From Hyphomicrobiales bacterium (lineage in GTDB: Bacteria > Pseudomonadota > Alphaproteobacteria > Rhizobiales > Xanthobacteraceae): DNA of 64,000 bases. Below the pieces are notes generated by a model that saw nothing but the letters and a program-made list of their open reading frames with translations, did not search any database and was not told the DNA's origin. The DNA is taken from NCBI GenBank assembly GCA_009377755.1, contig WHTM01000007.1, forward strand, positions 1 through 64,000, in the 5' to 3' direction. This document shows positions 33,667-44,730 of the stretch, piece after piece. Positions within the stretch are counted from its first letter, which is position 1, and every line of letters starts with the position of its first letter. Position numbers and translations under genes: made by a program.

Positions 33667-34875
33667 ATGCCCGACGCCTTCATCTATGACCACATCCGCA
33701 CGCCGCGCGGCCGCGGCAAGGCCGACGGTTCGCTGCACGAGGTGACCGCGCTTAATCTTGCCGCGCAGGCGCTCGCAGCGATCCGCACCCGCAACGATCT
33801 CAAGCCTGGACGGGTCGACGATGTCGTCATGGGCTGCGTCGATCCGGTCGGCGAGGCGGGCGGCGATATCGCCCGCGTGGCCGCGCTCAGCGCCGGTTTC
33901 GGCAACGCGGTGCCCGGCGTGCAGATCAACCGCTTCTGCGCCTCCGGGCTCGACGCGGTGAATTTCGCGTCGGCGCAGGTGATGGCCGGCCAGCATGACA
34001 TGACGATCGGCGGCGGTGTCGAATCGATGAGCCGTGTCGGCATCGGCGCTTCCGGCGGCGCGTGGCCGGTGGATCCGTCGATCGCCGTACCTGCCTATTT
34101 CATGCCGCAAGGCATATCCGCCGACTTGATCGCGACCAAATACGGCTTCTCCCGCGACGATGTCGATGCCTATGCGGTGGAGAGCCAGCAACGGACCGCC
34201 GCGGCCTGGGACGAGGGTCGGTTCAAGAATTCGGTGATTCCGGTCAAGGACCCCAACGGGATTACCATCCTGGCCAAGGATGAGCACATGCGGCCGACCA
34301 CGACCATGCAGACGCTGGCGCAATTGAAGCCGTCGTTCGTGCAGATGGGTGAGATGGGTGGGTTCGACGCGGTCGCCATTCAGGCACATCCCGAGGTCGA
34401 AGCGGTCAACCACGTGCATCACGCCGGCAATTCCTCCGGCATCGTCGACGGGGCCGCCGCGGTCCTGATCGGCAGCGGGAGCGCGGGCAAGAAGGCCGGG
34501 TTGAAGCCGCGCGCGCGCATCCGCGCCTTTGCGAATATCGGCTCCGAGCCGGCCATCATGCTCACCGGTCCCGTCGATGTCACGCAGAAGGTGCTGAAGC
34601 GGGCGCGCATGACGCTCGACGATATCGATTTGATCGAGGTCAACGAGGCGTTCGCCTCGGTGGTGCTGCGTTTCATGCAGGCGTTCGATCTCGACTCCGC
34701 CAAGCTCAACGTCAACGGCGGCGCCATCGCGATGGGCCATCCGCTCGGCGCCACCGGTGCGATGCTTCTCGGCACGCTGATCGATGAGTTGGAGCGGCGC
34801 AATCTTTCGACCGGACTGGTGACGCTGTGCATCGGCGCCGGTATGGGCACCGCGACGATCATCGAACGGGTGTGA
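33667..34875 (+). CDS. acetyl-CoA C-acyltransferase (thiolase)
   Basis: A 402-residue thiolase with all catalytic elements: nucleophilic Cys in [12 protein letters not shown], the VNEAFAS block, His in [10 protein letters not shown] and the second Cys in [10 protein letters not shown]. It performs the thiolytic last step of beta-oxidation, or the reverse condensation. It resembles FadA/FadI-type proteins used with FadJ-like partners; the matching multifunctional enzyme is encoded two genes downstream. It ends 7 bases before the cupin gene. Confidence 0.92.
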   Translation: MPDAFIYDHIRTPRGRGKADGSLHEVTALNLAAQALAAIRTRNDLKPGRVDDVVMGCVDPVGEAGGDIARVAALSAGFGNAVPGVQINRFCASGLDAVNFASAQVMAGQHDMTIGGGVESMSRVGIGASGGAWPVDPSIAVPAYFMPQGISADLIATKYGFSRDDVDAYAVESQQRTAAAWDEGRFKNSVIPVKDPNGITILAKDEHMRPTTTMQTLAQLKPSFVQMGEMGGFDAVAIQAHPEVEAVNHVHHAGNSSGIVDGAAAVLIGSGSAGKKAGLKPRARIRAFANIGSEPAIMLTGPVDVTQKVLKRARMTLDDIDLIEVNEAFASVVLRFMQAFDLDSAKLNVNGGAIAMGHPLGATGAMLLGTLIDELERRNLSTGLVTLCIGAGMGTATIIERV

Positions 34876-34882
34876 GCGCCAT

Positions 34883-35344
34883 ATGCCGAAGATCGACATC
34901 GCCAATGTCAAGATCGACACCTATTCCGGCTATCCCGAACCGCATCGGCAGGTCACGATCGGCCGCGAACGTAAGCGCCTGGGCAACGCAGTCGGGCTCG
35001 ATCAGTTCGGCGTCAATCTCACCACGCTCACGCCCGGCGCCTGGTCGGCGCAACGGCACTGGCACGCCAAAGAGGACGAGTTCATCTACGTCGTCGCGGG
35101 CGAACTGGTGCTGTGCGAGGACGACGGCGAAACCGTGCTCAAGCCCGGCGATGCTGCCGGCTGGAAAGCGAATGCTGGCAACGGCCACTGCTTGATCAAT
35201 CGCAGCGACCGCGATGCCGTCTATCTGGAAATTGGCACGCGTTTGGTCACGGAACACGTCGTCTATTCGGATATCGACATGGAGCTGACGCGCGATGCGA
35301 GCGGCATCCGCTATCTCCACAAGAACGGCGAGCCGTACACGTAA
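34883..35344 (+). CDS. cupin-domain protein
   Basis: A 153-residue single-domain cupin. Cupin motif 1 reads RHWHAKEDEFIYVVAGELVL, with the two His and a Glu as metal ligands, and motif 2 includes GDAAGWKANAGNGHCLIN. The function is not defined by sequence; similar proteins occur in fatty-acid and aromatic operons. The 7-base gap to thiolase makes co-translation likely. It is followed by a palindromic repeat before the FadJ-type gene. Confidence 0.8.
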   Translation: MPKIDIANVKIDTYSGYPEPHRQVTIGRERKRLGNAVGLDQFGVNLTTLTPGAWSAQRHWHAKEDEFIYVVAGELVLCEDDGETVLKPGDAAGWKANAGNGHCLINRSDRDAVYLEIGTRLVTEHVVYSDIDMELTRDASGIRYLHKNGEPYT

Positions 35345-35345
35345 T

Positions 35346-35452
35346 CCCTCATCCTGAGGAGCGGGCGAAGCCCGCGTCTCGAAGGGCGAGGGCCCCGGAA
35401 TCACTTGCGGCCATCCTTCGAGGGCCGTCTACGGCGGCCACCTCAGGACGAG
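35346..35452. repeat. palindromic repeat family 4, copy 1
   Basis: CCCTCATCCTGAGGAGCGGG at the left and CCACCTCAGGACGAGG at the right, with inner TCGAAGG and CCTTCGA units. Related sequence occurs at 43594-43766. It lies in the 130-base gap between the cupin and FadJ-type genes. Confidence 0.75.
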
Positions 35453-35473
35453 GCTGAGCCAGAGGAGAGGTTC

Positions 35474-37702
35474 ATGACCTTCATCAATTTTACCCTCGAC
35501 ACAGATGCCGACGGCATTGCGCTCGTCACCTGGGACATACCCGGCCGATCGATCAATGTTCTCGACGTCAAGACCATCGAAGAGCTTGCGGCGATCGTCG
35601 AACAAGTCATCGCTGACGCCGCGGTCAAGGGCGTGGTCGTCACGTCGGGAAAGGACACGTTCTCCGGCGGCGCCGACCTGACGCTTCTGGAATCGCTCAG
35701 CCGCACCTTCACCGACATCGCGAAGACGCAAGGTGAAGAAGCCGCCGCCGCGAAGCTGTTCGAGGAGAGCCGCAAGCTGTCGCAGCTCTACCGGCGCATC
35801 GAGACCGGCGGCAAGCCGTGGGTCGCCGCCATCAACGGCACGGCGCTTGGCGGCGCGTTCGAACTGTGCCTCGCCTGCCATCAGCGCATCGCCGCCGACA
35901 ACGACAAGACCCGCGTCGGCCTGCCCGAAGTGAAGATCGGCCTGTTCCCCGGCGCCGGCGGGACGCAGCGCGTGGCGCGCATGCTGGCGCCGGCTGACGC
36001 GCTCCAGTTGCTGCTGAAGGGCGATCAGCTGCGGCTGAACCGCGCCAAGGGCATGAAGCTCATCGACGCCGTGGTGCCGCCGGGCGATCTGATCAAGGCG
36101 GCGAAGGACTGGATCAAAGGTGGCGGCAAGGCCGTCGCGCCGTGGGACGTGCAGGGCTTCCGGCTTCCCGGCGGCCAAGTTTATTCCAAGGCCGGGATGA
36201 TGGTGTTCCCGCCCGCGAATGCGATCTACCGCCGCGAGACCTACGACAACTATCCGGCGGCGCGCGCGATCCTGCAATGCGTCTACGAAGGGCTGCAACT
36301 CGACATGGACACGGCGCTGCGCGTCGAGTCGCGCTGGTTTGCCAAGATCCTGCGCTCGCCGGAAGCGGCCGCTATGATCCGCTCGCTGTTCGTCTCGATG
36401 GGCGAGCTCAACAAGGGCGCGCGGCGTCCCGCCGATGTGCCGCCGACCAAGATCGGCAAGCTCGGCATCATCGGCGCCGGATTCATGGGCGCCGGCATCG
36501 CCTCGGTCAGCGCGCAGGCCGGCATCGAGGTGGTGCTGATCGACCGCGACCAGGAGTCCGCCGACAAGGGCAAGGGTCATGTGCAGAAATCGCTGACCGA
36601 CCAAGTCAACCGCGGCCGTGCTACGGCAACGCAGCGCGACGAGACGCTGGCGCGCATCACACCGACCGCGGATTACGGCGGGCTCGCTGCTTGCGATCTC
36701 GTCATCGAGGCGGTGTTCGAGGACCGCAAGGTCAAGGCCGAGACCATCGCGAAGGCGCAAGCGGTGCTGAAGCCCGACGCAATTTTTGCTTCCAACACCT
36801 CGACGCTGCCGATCACTTCGCTAGCGACCGAGTTCAAGCAGCCGCCGCGCTTCATCGGCATCCATTTCTTCTCGCCCGTCGAGCGGATGATGCTGGTCGA
36901 GGTCATTCTCGGCAAGAAGACCGGCGATAAGGCGCTCGCCGTGGCGCTCGACTACGTCCGCGCGATTCGTAAGACGCCCATCGTGGTAAACGACAGCCGC
37001 GGGTTTTACGCCAATCGCTGCGTGCTCAATTACATCCAGGAAGGCCACCTGATGCTCACTGAAGGCGTGCCGCCGGCGATGATCGAGAACGTTGCGCGCA
37101 TGGCCGGCATGCCGGTCGGCCCGCTCTCGCTCAACGACGAGGTGGCGATTGATCTCGCCTGGAAAATCGTCAAGGCGACGGAAGCCGATCTCGGACCGGA
37201 AGCCATCGACCCGGCGCAGAAGCGGCTGTTGGAAGAGATGGTCGAAAAACGCGGCCGGCTAGGCCGCAAGAACGGCAAAGGGTTCTACGACTATCCGCAG
37301 AGCGGACCGAAGCGGCTCTGGGCCGGGCTCGCCGAGCTGCAACCCGTCAAGCTTGATCCTGACACCATCGACATCCAGGAGCTCAAGCACCGGCTTCTGG
37401 TGGTGCAGGCGCTGGAAGCGGCGCGCACCTTCGAGGAGGGCGTCGTCACCGACGTGCGCGAGGCCGACGTCGGCTCGATCCTCGGCTTCGGCTTCGCGCC
37501 ATTCTCCGGCGGAACGCTCTCCTATATCGACATGATGGGGACGAAGAATTTCGTCGATCTCTGCAAGCGGCTGGAGAAGAAGTACGGCAAGCGCTTCAAG
37601 CCGTCGAAGCTCTTGCGCGACATGGCGGCCAAGAGCGACAGCTTCTATGGCCGCTTCGCGCCCGGCAAGTCAGGCTCCGTAGGGCGCATTAGCGCAGCGT
37701 AA
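35474..37702 (+). CDS. multifunctional enoyl-CoA hydratase / 3-hydroxyacyl-CoA dehydrogenase (FadJ type)
   Basis: 742 residues from ATG 35474. Residues 1-200 are a crotonase domain (VTSGKDTFSGGADLTLLESL, NGTALGGAFELCLACHQRIA, VKIGLFPGAGGTQRVARM, with both catalytic Glu positions present). From about 330 comes the NAD-binding domain (LGIIGAGFMGAGIASVSAQA), then the C-terminal dehydrogenase domain with HFFSPVERMMLVEVI and DSRGFYANRC. It hydrates enoyl-CoA and oxidises the 3-hydroxyacyl-CoA, supplying the thiolase. It resembles FadJ/FadB alpha subunits; no symbol is assigned because the substrate range is unknown. Confidence 0.92.
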   Translation: MTFINFTLDTDADGIALVTWDIPGRSINVLDVKTIEELAAIVEQVIADAAVKGVVVTSGKDTFSGGADLTLLESLSRTFTDIAKTQGEEAAAAKLFEESRKLSQLYRRIETGGKPWVAAINGTALGGAFELCLACHQRIAADNDKTRVGLPEVKIGLFPGAGGTQRVARMLAPADALQLLLKGDQLRLNRAKGMKLIDAVVPPGDLIKAAKDWIKGGGKAVAPWDVQGFRLPGGQVYSKAGMMVFPPANAIYRRETYDNYPAARAILQCVYEGLQLDMDTALRVESRWFAKILRSPEAAAMIRSLFVSMGELNKGARRPADVPPTKIGKLGIIGAGFMGAGIASVSAQAGIEVVLIDRDQESADKGKGHVQKSLTDQVNRGRATATQRDETLARITPTADYGGLAACDLVIEAVFEDRKVKAETIAKAQAVLKPDAIFASNTSTLPITSLATEFKQPPRFIGIHFFSPVERMMLVEVILGKKTGDKALAVALDYVRAIRKTPIVVNDSRGFYANRCVLNYIQEGHLMLTEGVPPAMIENVARMAGMPVGPLSLNDEVAIDLAWKIVKATEADLGPEAIDPAQKRLLEEMVEKRGRLGRKNGKGFYDYPQSGPKRLWAGLAELQPVKLDPDTIDIQELKHRLLVVQALEAARTFEEGVVTDVREADVGSILGFGFAPFSGGTLSYIDMMGTKNFVDLCKRLEKKYGKRFKPSKLLRDMAAKSDSFYGRFAPGKSGSVGRISAA

Positions 37703-37758
37703 TGCGCCGTTGCTTGCGATGCGGCGGGTTACGCCTTCGGCTAATTTTACTGCGTCAT

Positions 37759-37962
37759 CTGCGCGGCAGCGCCTTCGGCGTGTTCAACTTGGTCACCGGT
37801 GTGGCGATGCTGGCGGCCAGCGTGATCGCCGGCGCCTTGTGGGACCGGATTGGCCCCCAGGGGACTTTCCTGGCCGGTGCGGCGTTCACCGCCCTGGCAT
37901 TGGCCGCGCTGCCTTTCGCCCGCGGTGCGATTCGCCCCCATGGCGTTGGTCCGCCGGGCTAA
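37759..37962 (+). pseudogene. MFS transporter, C-terminal remnant
   Basis: The segment RGSAFGVFNLVTGVAMLAAS, continuing VIAGALWDRIGPQGTFLAGA and AAFTALALAALPF, is the end of a major facilitator transporter (last two helices with the WDRIGP loop). About 330 residues of the protein are missing upstream. It directly follows the FadJ-type gene, and its open frame begins at the ATG overlapping that stop codon, but there is no evidence that the stump is functional. Confidence 0.7.
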
Positions 37963-38052
37963 TTTGCCCTTGCCCTATGCGGTGAGGCTGCATTGCCCTT
38001 TGCCCCGACCCATGTTTAAGGTCGCCGCCCTTTCCTGACCGGACCCCCCTGA

Positions 38053-39423
38053 ATGGCCCGTGACCAGATCGACATGACGCCGGTCGAGACGCGCGACGAA
38101 CTCGTCGCGTGGTTCGAAGCGGGCAACAAGCCGAAGTCGGAGTTCCGGATCGGCACCGAGCACGAGAAGTTCCCGTTCACCATAGATGGTTATCGCCCAG
38201 TCCCCTATGCGGGGCCGCGCGGCATCAAGGCGCTGCTCGACGGCATGCGCCTGCTGCTCGGCTGGGAGCCGATCATGGAGGGCGACAACATCATCGGCCT
38301 TTATGACGTCACCGGCGGCGGTGCCATCTCGCTCGAACCCGGCGGGCAGTTCGAGCTTTCGGGCGCTCCCGTGGAGACCGTGCACCAGTGCCTGCGCGAA
38401 CTGCAGGCGCATCTTGCGCAGGTGCGTGAGGTCGCGCGGCCGCTCGGCATCGGCTTCCTCGGGCTCGGCATGACGCCGACCTGGACGCGCGCCGAAGTGC
38501 CGATGATGCCGAAGGGCCGCTACCGCATCATGACGGCCTATATGCCGAAGGTCGGCAATCTTGGTCTCGACATGATGTACCGCACCTGCACGGTGCAGAC
38601 CAATCTCGACTATTCGTCGGAAGCCGACATGGTGCTGAAGTTGCGCGTCTCGCTCGCGCTGCAGCCGGTTGCGACGGCGCTGTTCGCGAACTCGCCGTTC
38701 ACCGAAGGGCGGCCGAACGGCTTCCTGTCGTTTCGTTCCCATATCTGGACCGACACCGATCCGGATCGCTCCGGGATGCTGCCGTGGGCGTTCGAGCCAG
38801 GCATGGGGTTCGAGCGCTGGGTCGACTACGCGCTCGACGTGCCGATGTATTTTGTCAAGCGCGGCGACCGTTACATCGACGTCTCGGGCCAATCGTTCCG
38901 CGATCTGCTGGCCGGCACGCTCGCCGCCTTGCCGGGCGAACGGGCAACGATCTCGGACTGGGCGAACCACGTAAGCACGATCTTTCCGGAGGTGCGCCTC
39001 AAGCGCTATCTGGAAATGCGCGGGTCTGACAGCGGGCCGTGGCGGCGGCTGCCGGCCTTGGCGGCGTATTGGGCGGGAATTCTTTACGACGACGATAGCC
39101 TGCACGCGGCCTGGGACATGGTGAAATCCTGGAGCGCCGAGGAGCGGCAGACGCTGCGCGACGACGTGCCGAGGCTCGGCTTCAGGGCGGAGATCCGCGG
39201 GCGCAACCTGCTCAGCCTCGCCCAGGATACGCTGCGTCTGGCGGAGCGCGGACTCGCGCGCCGCCGCCGCTTCGACGCGGCCGGCCGCGACGAGGCGTAC
39301 TTTCTGCGTCCACTGCAGGATTTCGTCGCACGCGGAATCACGCCGGCGGATGAGCTCTTGGAAAAATTTCACGGACCATGGGGCGGTTCGGTTCTGCCCG
39401 CGTTCAAGGAGTACGCCTACTAG
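38053..39423 (+). CDS. gshA: glutamate-cysteine ligase
   Basis: 456 residues, the usual length of the plant/alphaproteobacterial type ligase. Typical blocks are FRIGTEHEKFPFTIDG, GAISLEPGGQFELSGAP, GLGMTPTWTRAEVPMMPKGR and YRTCTVQTNLDYSSEADMVL. It makes gamma-glutamylcysteine with ATP, the first step of glutathione synthesis, in the cytosol. It is monocistronic and overlaps the convergent membrane-protein gene by 20 bases at the 3' ends. Confidence 0.93.
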   Translation: MARDQIDMTPVETRDELVAWFEAGNKPKSEFRIGTEHEKFPFTIDGYRPVPYAGPRGIKALLDGMRLLLGWEPIMEGDNIIGLYDVTGGGAISLEPGGQFELSGAPVETVHQCLRELQAHLAQVREVARPLGIGFLGLGMTPTWTRAEVPMMPKGRYRIMTAYMPKVGNLGLDMMYRTCTVQTNLDYSSEADMVLKLRVSLALQPVATALFANSPFTEGRPNGFLSFRSHIWTDTDPDRSGMLPWAFEPGMGFERWVDYALDVPMYFVKRGDRYIDVSGQSFRDLLAGTLAALPGERATISDWANHVSTIFPEVRLKRYLEMRGSDSGPWRRLPALAAYWAGILYDDDSLHAAWDMVKSWSAEERQTLRDDVPRLGFRAEIRGRNLLSLAQDTLRLAERGLARRRRFDAAGRDEAYFLRPLQDFVARGITPADELLEKFHGPWGGSVLPAFKEYAY

Positions 39424-41053
39424 ATGGCCTGCGCGCGATGGTCTCGAGTCGGTGCGCGCGTATATCCTTGACGACACCGATCGGAACGCCGAGCCGGACG
39501 ATGCGGGCAATCACCGTGCCTGGTATGGCGAGGTCGCACTTCATGTGCGTCGGAGCGATGAAGAAATCGGCGCGCTCCCAGTCGCGCGTCCATTGCATCC
39601 CCGGCCGCTTCTCCTTCTCGAAGGCCATCCGTTCGCCGCAGACGGCGATGGTGTACGGATGCTTGCTGGGCCAATAAGGATCATCCTCGGCGCCATCGAG
39701 GTGAGCCTGCAGGCTGTCAACAGCCTCGGGGATGATGTTGCCCCAGTAGTCGGTGTCATAACGGCCCGCGGCGCCCTGCATTCCGCCAACCAGCGCGTTG
39801 TAGACGAGGTATTGGTGCGGGTGCAGCCGCACCAGCGTTGCAGCGTCCCACGCCAGGAAGGCGACGGTCAAGGCGCCGGCTGACGCCGCCGCGACGCGGC
39901 GCCACGAAGCCAGCGCAGACAGTGCGGTATCCAGGCCAAAGGCGCCGATGACAGCGAGCGGCGGTACGACGAAGATGAAGTGGCGCATGCCGGTGAACGC
40001 GGGTCCATGCGCGATCACCTGGAGACAAAGCGGAAGCAAAACAGTGCAAGCCAGCAAAGCGATCTCGCGGCGCCTGACCTCGATGCCGAACCACCGGGTG
40101 ACCTGCGGCACCGACGCGAAGAGGAACGTGAGCGCTGCGCCGATGAGCATGATGGGGGGTAGCTTGATGAGCACATAGGTCGGAATGTACCAGCGTGGCA
40201 CCGCGTCCATGAAGTAGACTTGGCCGGCGAAGATGGTTCTGATCTTGTAGTGAAAGTGGGCGAAGGCAAAAATCGCGTGGATCGGGTTGAGCAATTGCAG
40301 TGACGCCCACGGCCAGAACGCAATCATGATGAGATAGCCGATGAGAACGGCGGGGGCGAAGGCGATCAGGCTTTCGCACGCATGGCGGAGGCGCTGCCGC
40401 AGCGTGGGTCCACCGGCGCTCGGCATCTGCAGCAGAATTGCAATGACGACATAACCCAGGAGGAGCAGGCCCGTGGCGCGCTGCGCGAGCGTCATGCCGA
40501 GAAACAAACCGAACAAGACGACATGCCGGCATGGCGGTCGCGGCAGGTCGCGCATGGCGCGCAGCAGTACATAGCTCGCCGCCATCATGCCGGTTGCGAA
40601 CGGAATGTCCTTGGTATGATTGAACATCCCGCCGTACCAGAGGCCGAACACCGCGAGCAGCGCGGCAGCGAGGGCTCCGGTGCGCGGCCCGGCAACGAGC
40701 CGCGCGGTCATCGCCGTCGCGGCAATGCCGCCGACGCCGATCAGACCGCACATCACATGTCGGATATGGTAGACCTCGAACGGCAGGATCGATGAGGCCA
40801 ATACCGCGACGACGTCGAACAGTCCGCCGTACAGATAGAGATTGTCGAATCCAAACAGCGACTCGTCGGTGAAGCCGCTGCGGTAGTAGCGGATGATCAG
40901 CTCGCCGTAACGATGTTGCACCTCTTCGTCATTGGAGATCGCATAGTCGTCGAACGTGGCGAAGACCAGAATGATCAGCGCGCCGATCAGCGCCGTCGTC
41001 GCGGCATCGTATAGATTACGGCCGCTCGGCCGCGCGTCCAGGCGGCGGGCCAT
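39404..41053 (-). CDS. glycosyltransferase-39-like polytopic membrane protein
   Basis: About 549 residues with 10 or more membrane helices. A GT39/ArnT-like N-terminal loop carries acidic residues (ISNDEEVQHRYGELIIRYYR) after the first helix, the place where GT-C enzymes hold their catalytic Asp/Glu. Later parts include HTKDIPFATGMMAASYVLLR and GMRHFIFVVPPLAVIGAFGL. It probably transfers a sugar from a lipid carrier in the inner membrane; the acceptor is unknown. The frame is open to 41272; ATG 41053 and 41206 are both possible starts and neither has a strong ribosome site. Confidence 0.7.
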   Translation of the reverse strand: MARRLDARPSGRNLYDAATTALIGALIILVFATFDDYAISNDEEVQHRYGELIIRYYRSGFTDESLFGFDNLYLYGGLFDVVAVLASSILPFEVYHIRHVMCGLIGVGGIAATAMTARLVAGPRTGALAAALLAVFGLWYGGMFNHTKDIPFATGMMAASYVLLRAMRDLPRPPCRHVVLFGLFLGMTLAQRATGLLLLGYVVIAILLQMPSAGGPTLRQRLRHACESLIAFAPAVLIGYLIMIAFWPWASLQLLNPIHAIFAFAHFHYKIRTIFAGQVYFMDAVPRWYIPTYVLIKLPPIMLIGAALTFLFASVPQVTRWFGIEVRRREIALLACTVLLPLCLQVIAHGPAFTGMRHFIFVVPPLAVIGAFGLDTALSALASWRRVAAASAGALTVAFLAWDAATLVRLHPHQYLVYNALVGGMQGAAGRYDTDYWGNIIPEAVDSLQAHLDGAEDDPYWPSKHPYTIAVCGERMAFEKEKRPGMQWTRDWERADFFIAPTHMKCDLAIPGTVIARIVRLGVPIGVVKDIRAHRLETIARRPSSRRTP

Positions 41054-41491
41054 ATCCCTGAGACGTGCCGCCAGCGCGGCAACGCCCGGTCGCGGCTGTT
41101 CCCCCGCCACCTTCGAAGGCCCCCGGTTTCCCCTGTGGACAATTTGCCGCGGTGGACGCGCGATGTCATCCGGAAACCGACTACTTTGGTTACAATGTAA
41201 ACGCATCTGCAGTCGGGATCGGCGGGTCACGGCGTGTGAGGCGGGCCCCGGCCCGCGATAACGCCCCGGCAATCAGCCACAGAAATGTTTCAATACAGCT
41301 GTGGCGTTCGGGGAAATGTCCTCGCATCAATCAGTCTGCTTCACTAACATGCTTCCGGAGCGCGTTCAGCACAGGTGGATTCGAGTGTGGCATCCCAGCG
41401 CTCGCTGGCATCGGGGGAGTGCTTTCGGGCAGGAGATCGGTTTCTCCCGAAGCCTGGCTGCGGCGGCGGCTACGTCGACCTTGCCGAGCGA

Positions 41492-42040
41492 ATGATGCGG
41501 CACTGGCTTATTCCAACCACTTTCCTGCTCGTCGCGGGCATCTGCACGCTGTTGGCGCCGGCATGGGCGCAGTTGGGTTTCGACCGGCCGGGCGGCGATT
41601 ATTCCACCGTGACGATCCGTTCCGGCGACCCGGCGGCGTGTGCGGCGCGCTGCGAGCGCGATTCGCGCTGCCGCGGGTGGACGTTTTCCTATCCTCGGAC
41701 GGAGCGGACCGCCGCGACCTGCTGGCTGAAGAGCCGCGTGACCCCGCGCGTCGAGAACGACTGCTGCGTGTCCGGCGTGCGCGGTGCGAGCATCGAGGAG
41801 CCTGAGATCGGCGACCTTGAATATGCGATCGACCGGTACGGTGGCGACTATCGCAATTTCGAGACGCCGCCCCATCCGCAGGGGCAGCTCTGCGCAAAGG
41901 CCTGTGAGGCGGATAAGCGTTGCCGCGCCTGGACCTATGCGCGGCCCGGTTATGTCGGCTCGGCGGCGCGCTGCTTTCTCAAAAACCGCATTACGCGTCC
42001 GCGTCCGCGGCCGTGTTGCATTTCCGGGGTGGTGCGGTAG
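41492..42040 (+). CDS. exported protein with two PAN/apple domains
   Basis: 182 residues from the double ATG at 41492. A signal peptide (IPTTFLLVAGICTLLAPAWA, cleavage before QLGF) is followed by two PAN-type repeats. Each has the pattern C-xxx-C-x5-CRGW/CRAW-T and a closing CWLK or CFLK followed by CC-SG. The repeats begin FDRPGGDYSTV and IDRYGGDYRNF. PAN domains bind carbohydrate or protein ligands, so a periplasmic or surface binding role is likely. Disulfide formation is expected from the paired Cys. It converges with tldD, 43 bases apart. Confidence 0.82.
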   Translation: MMRHWLIPTTFLLVAGICTLLAPAWAQLGFDRPGGDYSTVTIRSGDPAACAARCERDSRCRGWTFSYPRTERTAATCWLKSRVTPRVENDCCVSGVRGASIEEPEIGDLEYAIDRYGGDYRNFETPPHPQGQLCAKACEADKRCRAWTYARPGYVGSAARCFLKNRITRPRPRPCCISGVVR

Positions 42041-42083
42041 CACTCAGTGGCTGAGCAGCAGGTCGAGCGCGCCCTCCCGCCGT

Positions 42084-43511
<1,428 letters not shown>

Positions 43512-43593
43512 GATCCGTGATTGCGCTCGCCGCTAACATAGGATGTCCAACTGCGCGCCGCGAGGGCGGCGCGAGCAGGCGATGCTTGCCTTT

Positions 43594-43766
43594 CTCCGTC
43601 ATCCTGAGGTGGCCGCGTAGCGGCCCTCGAAGGATGAACGGCCACCCAAGTCGGCTGTTGCCGGCTTGGGCAATCACACAAGTGCCGATGTCGGGCAGGC
43701 CCGAGATCGGTGGCCGTCGCCCTTCGAGGCTCGGCGCTGCGCGCCTCGCGCCTCAGGGTGACGGAG
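43594..43766. repeat. palindromic repeat family 4, copy 2
   Basis: Outer arms CTCCGTCATCCTGAGG and CCTCAGGGTGACGGAG are complementary with one mismatch, and TCGAAGG / CCTTCGAGG units lie inside. It is related to 35346-35452 and lies between the tldD start and the toxin gene. Confidence 0.75.
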
Positions 43767-43785
43767 AACCGCTGAGGCAAGCGGT

Positions 43786-44070
43786 TCACGCCCCCGTCCA
43801 GGGACGGCGCGAGGTGTGGCGCACATGGATGATTTCGACGGTGTCGCCGGCCACACTGTAGAAAATCTTGTAGCGATAGCGCCGCACCACATGCACGCGG
43901 ATATCGGGATCGTCGGTGCGTTGATACGACAGCGGACGCTCGGCGATGAGCTGGATGCTGGCATAGATGGCCCGCAACACGCTGCGCGCGCCGGATGGAC
44001 TCCGCTCTTCGAGATACCGGTGGATGCCGTCAATATCGGCGAGCGCCTGCGCCCGATATCGCAGCCTCAT
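43786..44070 (-). CDS. RelE/ParE-family toxin
   Basis: A 94-residue basic protein with the RelE/ParE fold signature: LADIDGIHRYLEERSPSGAR, then RPLSYQRTDDPDIRVHVVRR and YRYKIFYSVAGDTVEIIHVR ending in HTSR. Such toxins are mRNA-cleaving RelE-type or gyrase-poisoning ParE-type; the sequence does not separate them with confidence. It overlaps the upstream antitoxin gene by 4 bases (ATGA), the usual arrangement of type II modules. It is next to a retron-type reverse transcriptase gene. Confidence 0.85.
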   Translation of the reverse strand: MRLRYRAQALADIDGIHRYLEERSPSGARSVLRAIYASIQLIAERPLSYQRTDDPDIRVHVVRRYRYKIFYSVAGDTVEIIHVRHTSRRPWTGA

Positions 44071-44285
44071 GGGAGGCCGCGGCGCTTCCAGAACGCCTCG
44101 ACCTCGTCATCGGAGGCGAGCGGCCCGCGGCGCGACGCATCGATGGCGGCGCGCTCCTCCTCGCTCAGGCGATAGACCCCGGTGCGCCGCGCTTCGATCT
44201 CGCGGGCGAGTTCGGACAGCTCCTGCTGGTCCTCGGCCGGCCAGGACGCCACCCGCTCCAGAATGGATTTCACCGCAGGGCTCAT
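44067..44285 (-). CDS. antitoxin of the RelE/ParE module
   Basis: 72 residues from ATG 44285, acidic and helical (SILERVASWPAEDQQELSEL, YRLSEEERAAIDASRRGPLA), ending EAFWKRRGLP. It has no clear DNA-binding fold but the composition and size of an addiction-module antitoxin. The order antitoxin then toxin with a 4-base overlap supports this. A frame extending to 44321 has a less suitable start. A palindromic repeat (44329-44415) occupies the promoter region. Confidence 0.75.
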   Translation of the reverse strand: MSPAVKSILERVASWPAEDQQELSELAREIEARRTGVYRLSEEERAAIDASRRGPLASDDEVEAFWKRRGLP

Positions 44286-44328
44286 GGCAAAAGTATAGCG
44301 TGAAACGCCTGCGAATTCCACGGGGCGC

Positions 44329-44415
44329 CGTAGCCCGGGTGAAGCGCAGCGACATGCGGGACCGGCATTGCAACGGAGGGAAAACCCCGGATTTCGCTTC
44401 GCTTATCCGGGCTAC
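44329..44415. repeat. palindromic repeat family 5, copy 1 (left of RT gene)
   Basis: CGTAGCCCGGGTGAAGCGCA at the left and CGCTTATCCGGGCTAC at the right. Its reverse complement aligns along its length with the unit at 46408-46497, so the two copies face each other across the reverse transcriptase gene. Confidence 0.78.
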
Positions 44416-44421
44416 TTACTG

Positions 44422-44730
44422 AAAGCAGAAGCTCAACGGCACATTCGACCGTCGCCAATGTAACGCCGATTTTGGATCATCAAGTAACTTAACAGAGCAG
44501 CTTTCAAAGACACGGCACCATGTCTCCAACAGGCCCATTACGATGTTCGGGCGGAGCGCGGGATCGGCAGTCCGGGTGGAACATTCACCACGGAAGTAGT
44601 AGACCTGATGTTGCGAGGCCTCCCCTTCGCATACGCGCTGTCGTAACTGCGGCGTAAGAGCTAATGTCTGCAGATATCTTGCGCGCCCTATGACCTATGT
44701 GACCCGGGCGTGATTGGAAGGGGAGGTCTC
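44422..44730 (+). other. candidate msr-msd non-coding region upstream of the RT
   Basis: About 300 non-coding bases directly upstream of a retron-type reverse transcriptase, where the msr-msd RNA template is expected. Several short stems are visible, for example GGTG/CACC within CCGGGTGGAACATTCACCAC near 44573-44593, TACGC/GCGTA near 44630-44655, and AGACA/TGTCT near 44508-44525. I could not identify the a1/a2 complementary ends or the priming guanosine by eye, so the RNA itself is not demonstrated. Confidence 0.3.

Noticed and set aside
33460-34920. 486-codon leftward frame opposite thiolase
   Set aside because: Spans intergenic repeat and the thiolase gene in antisense; composition is that of a shadow frame.
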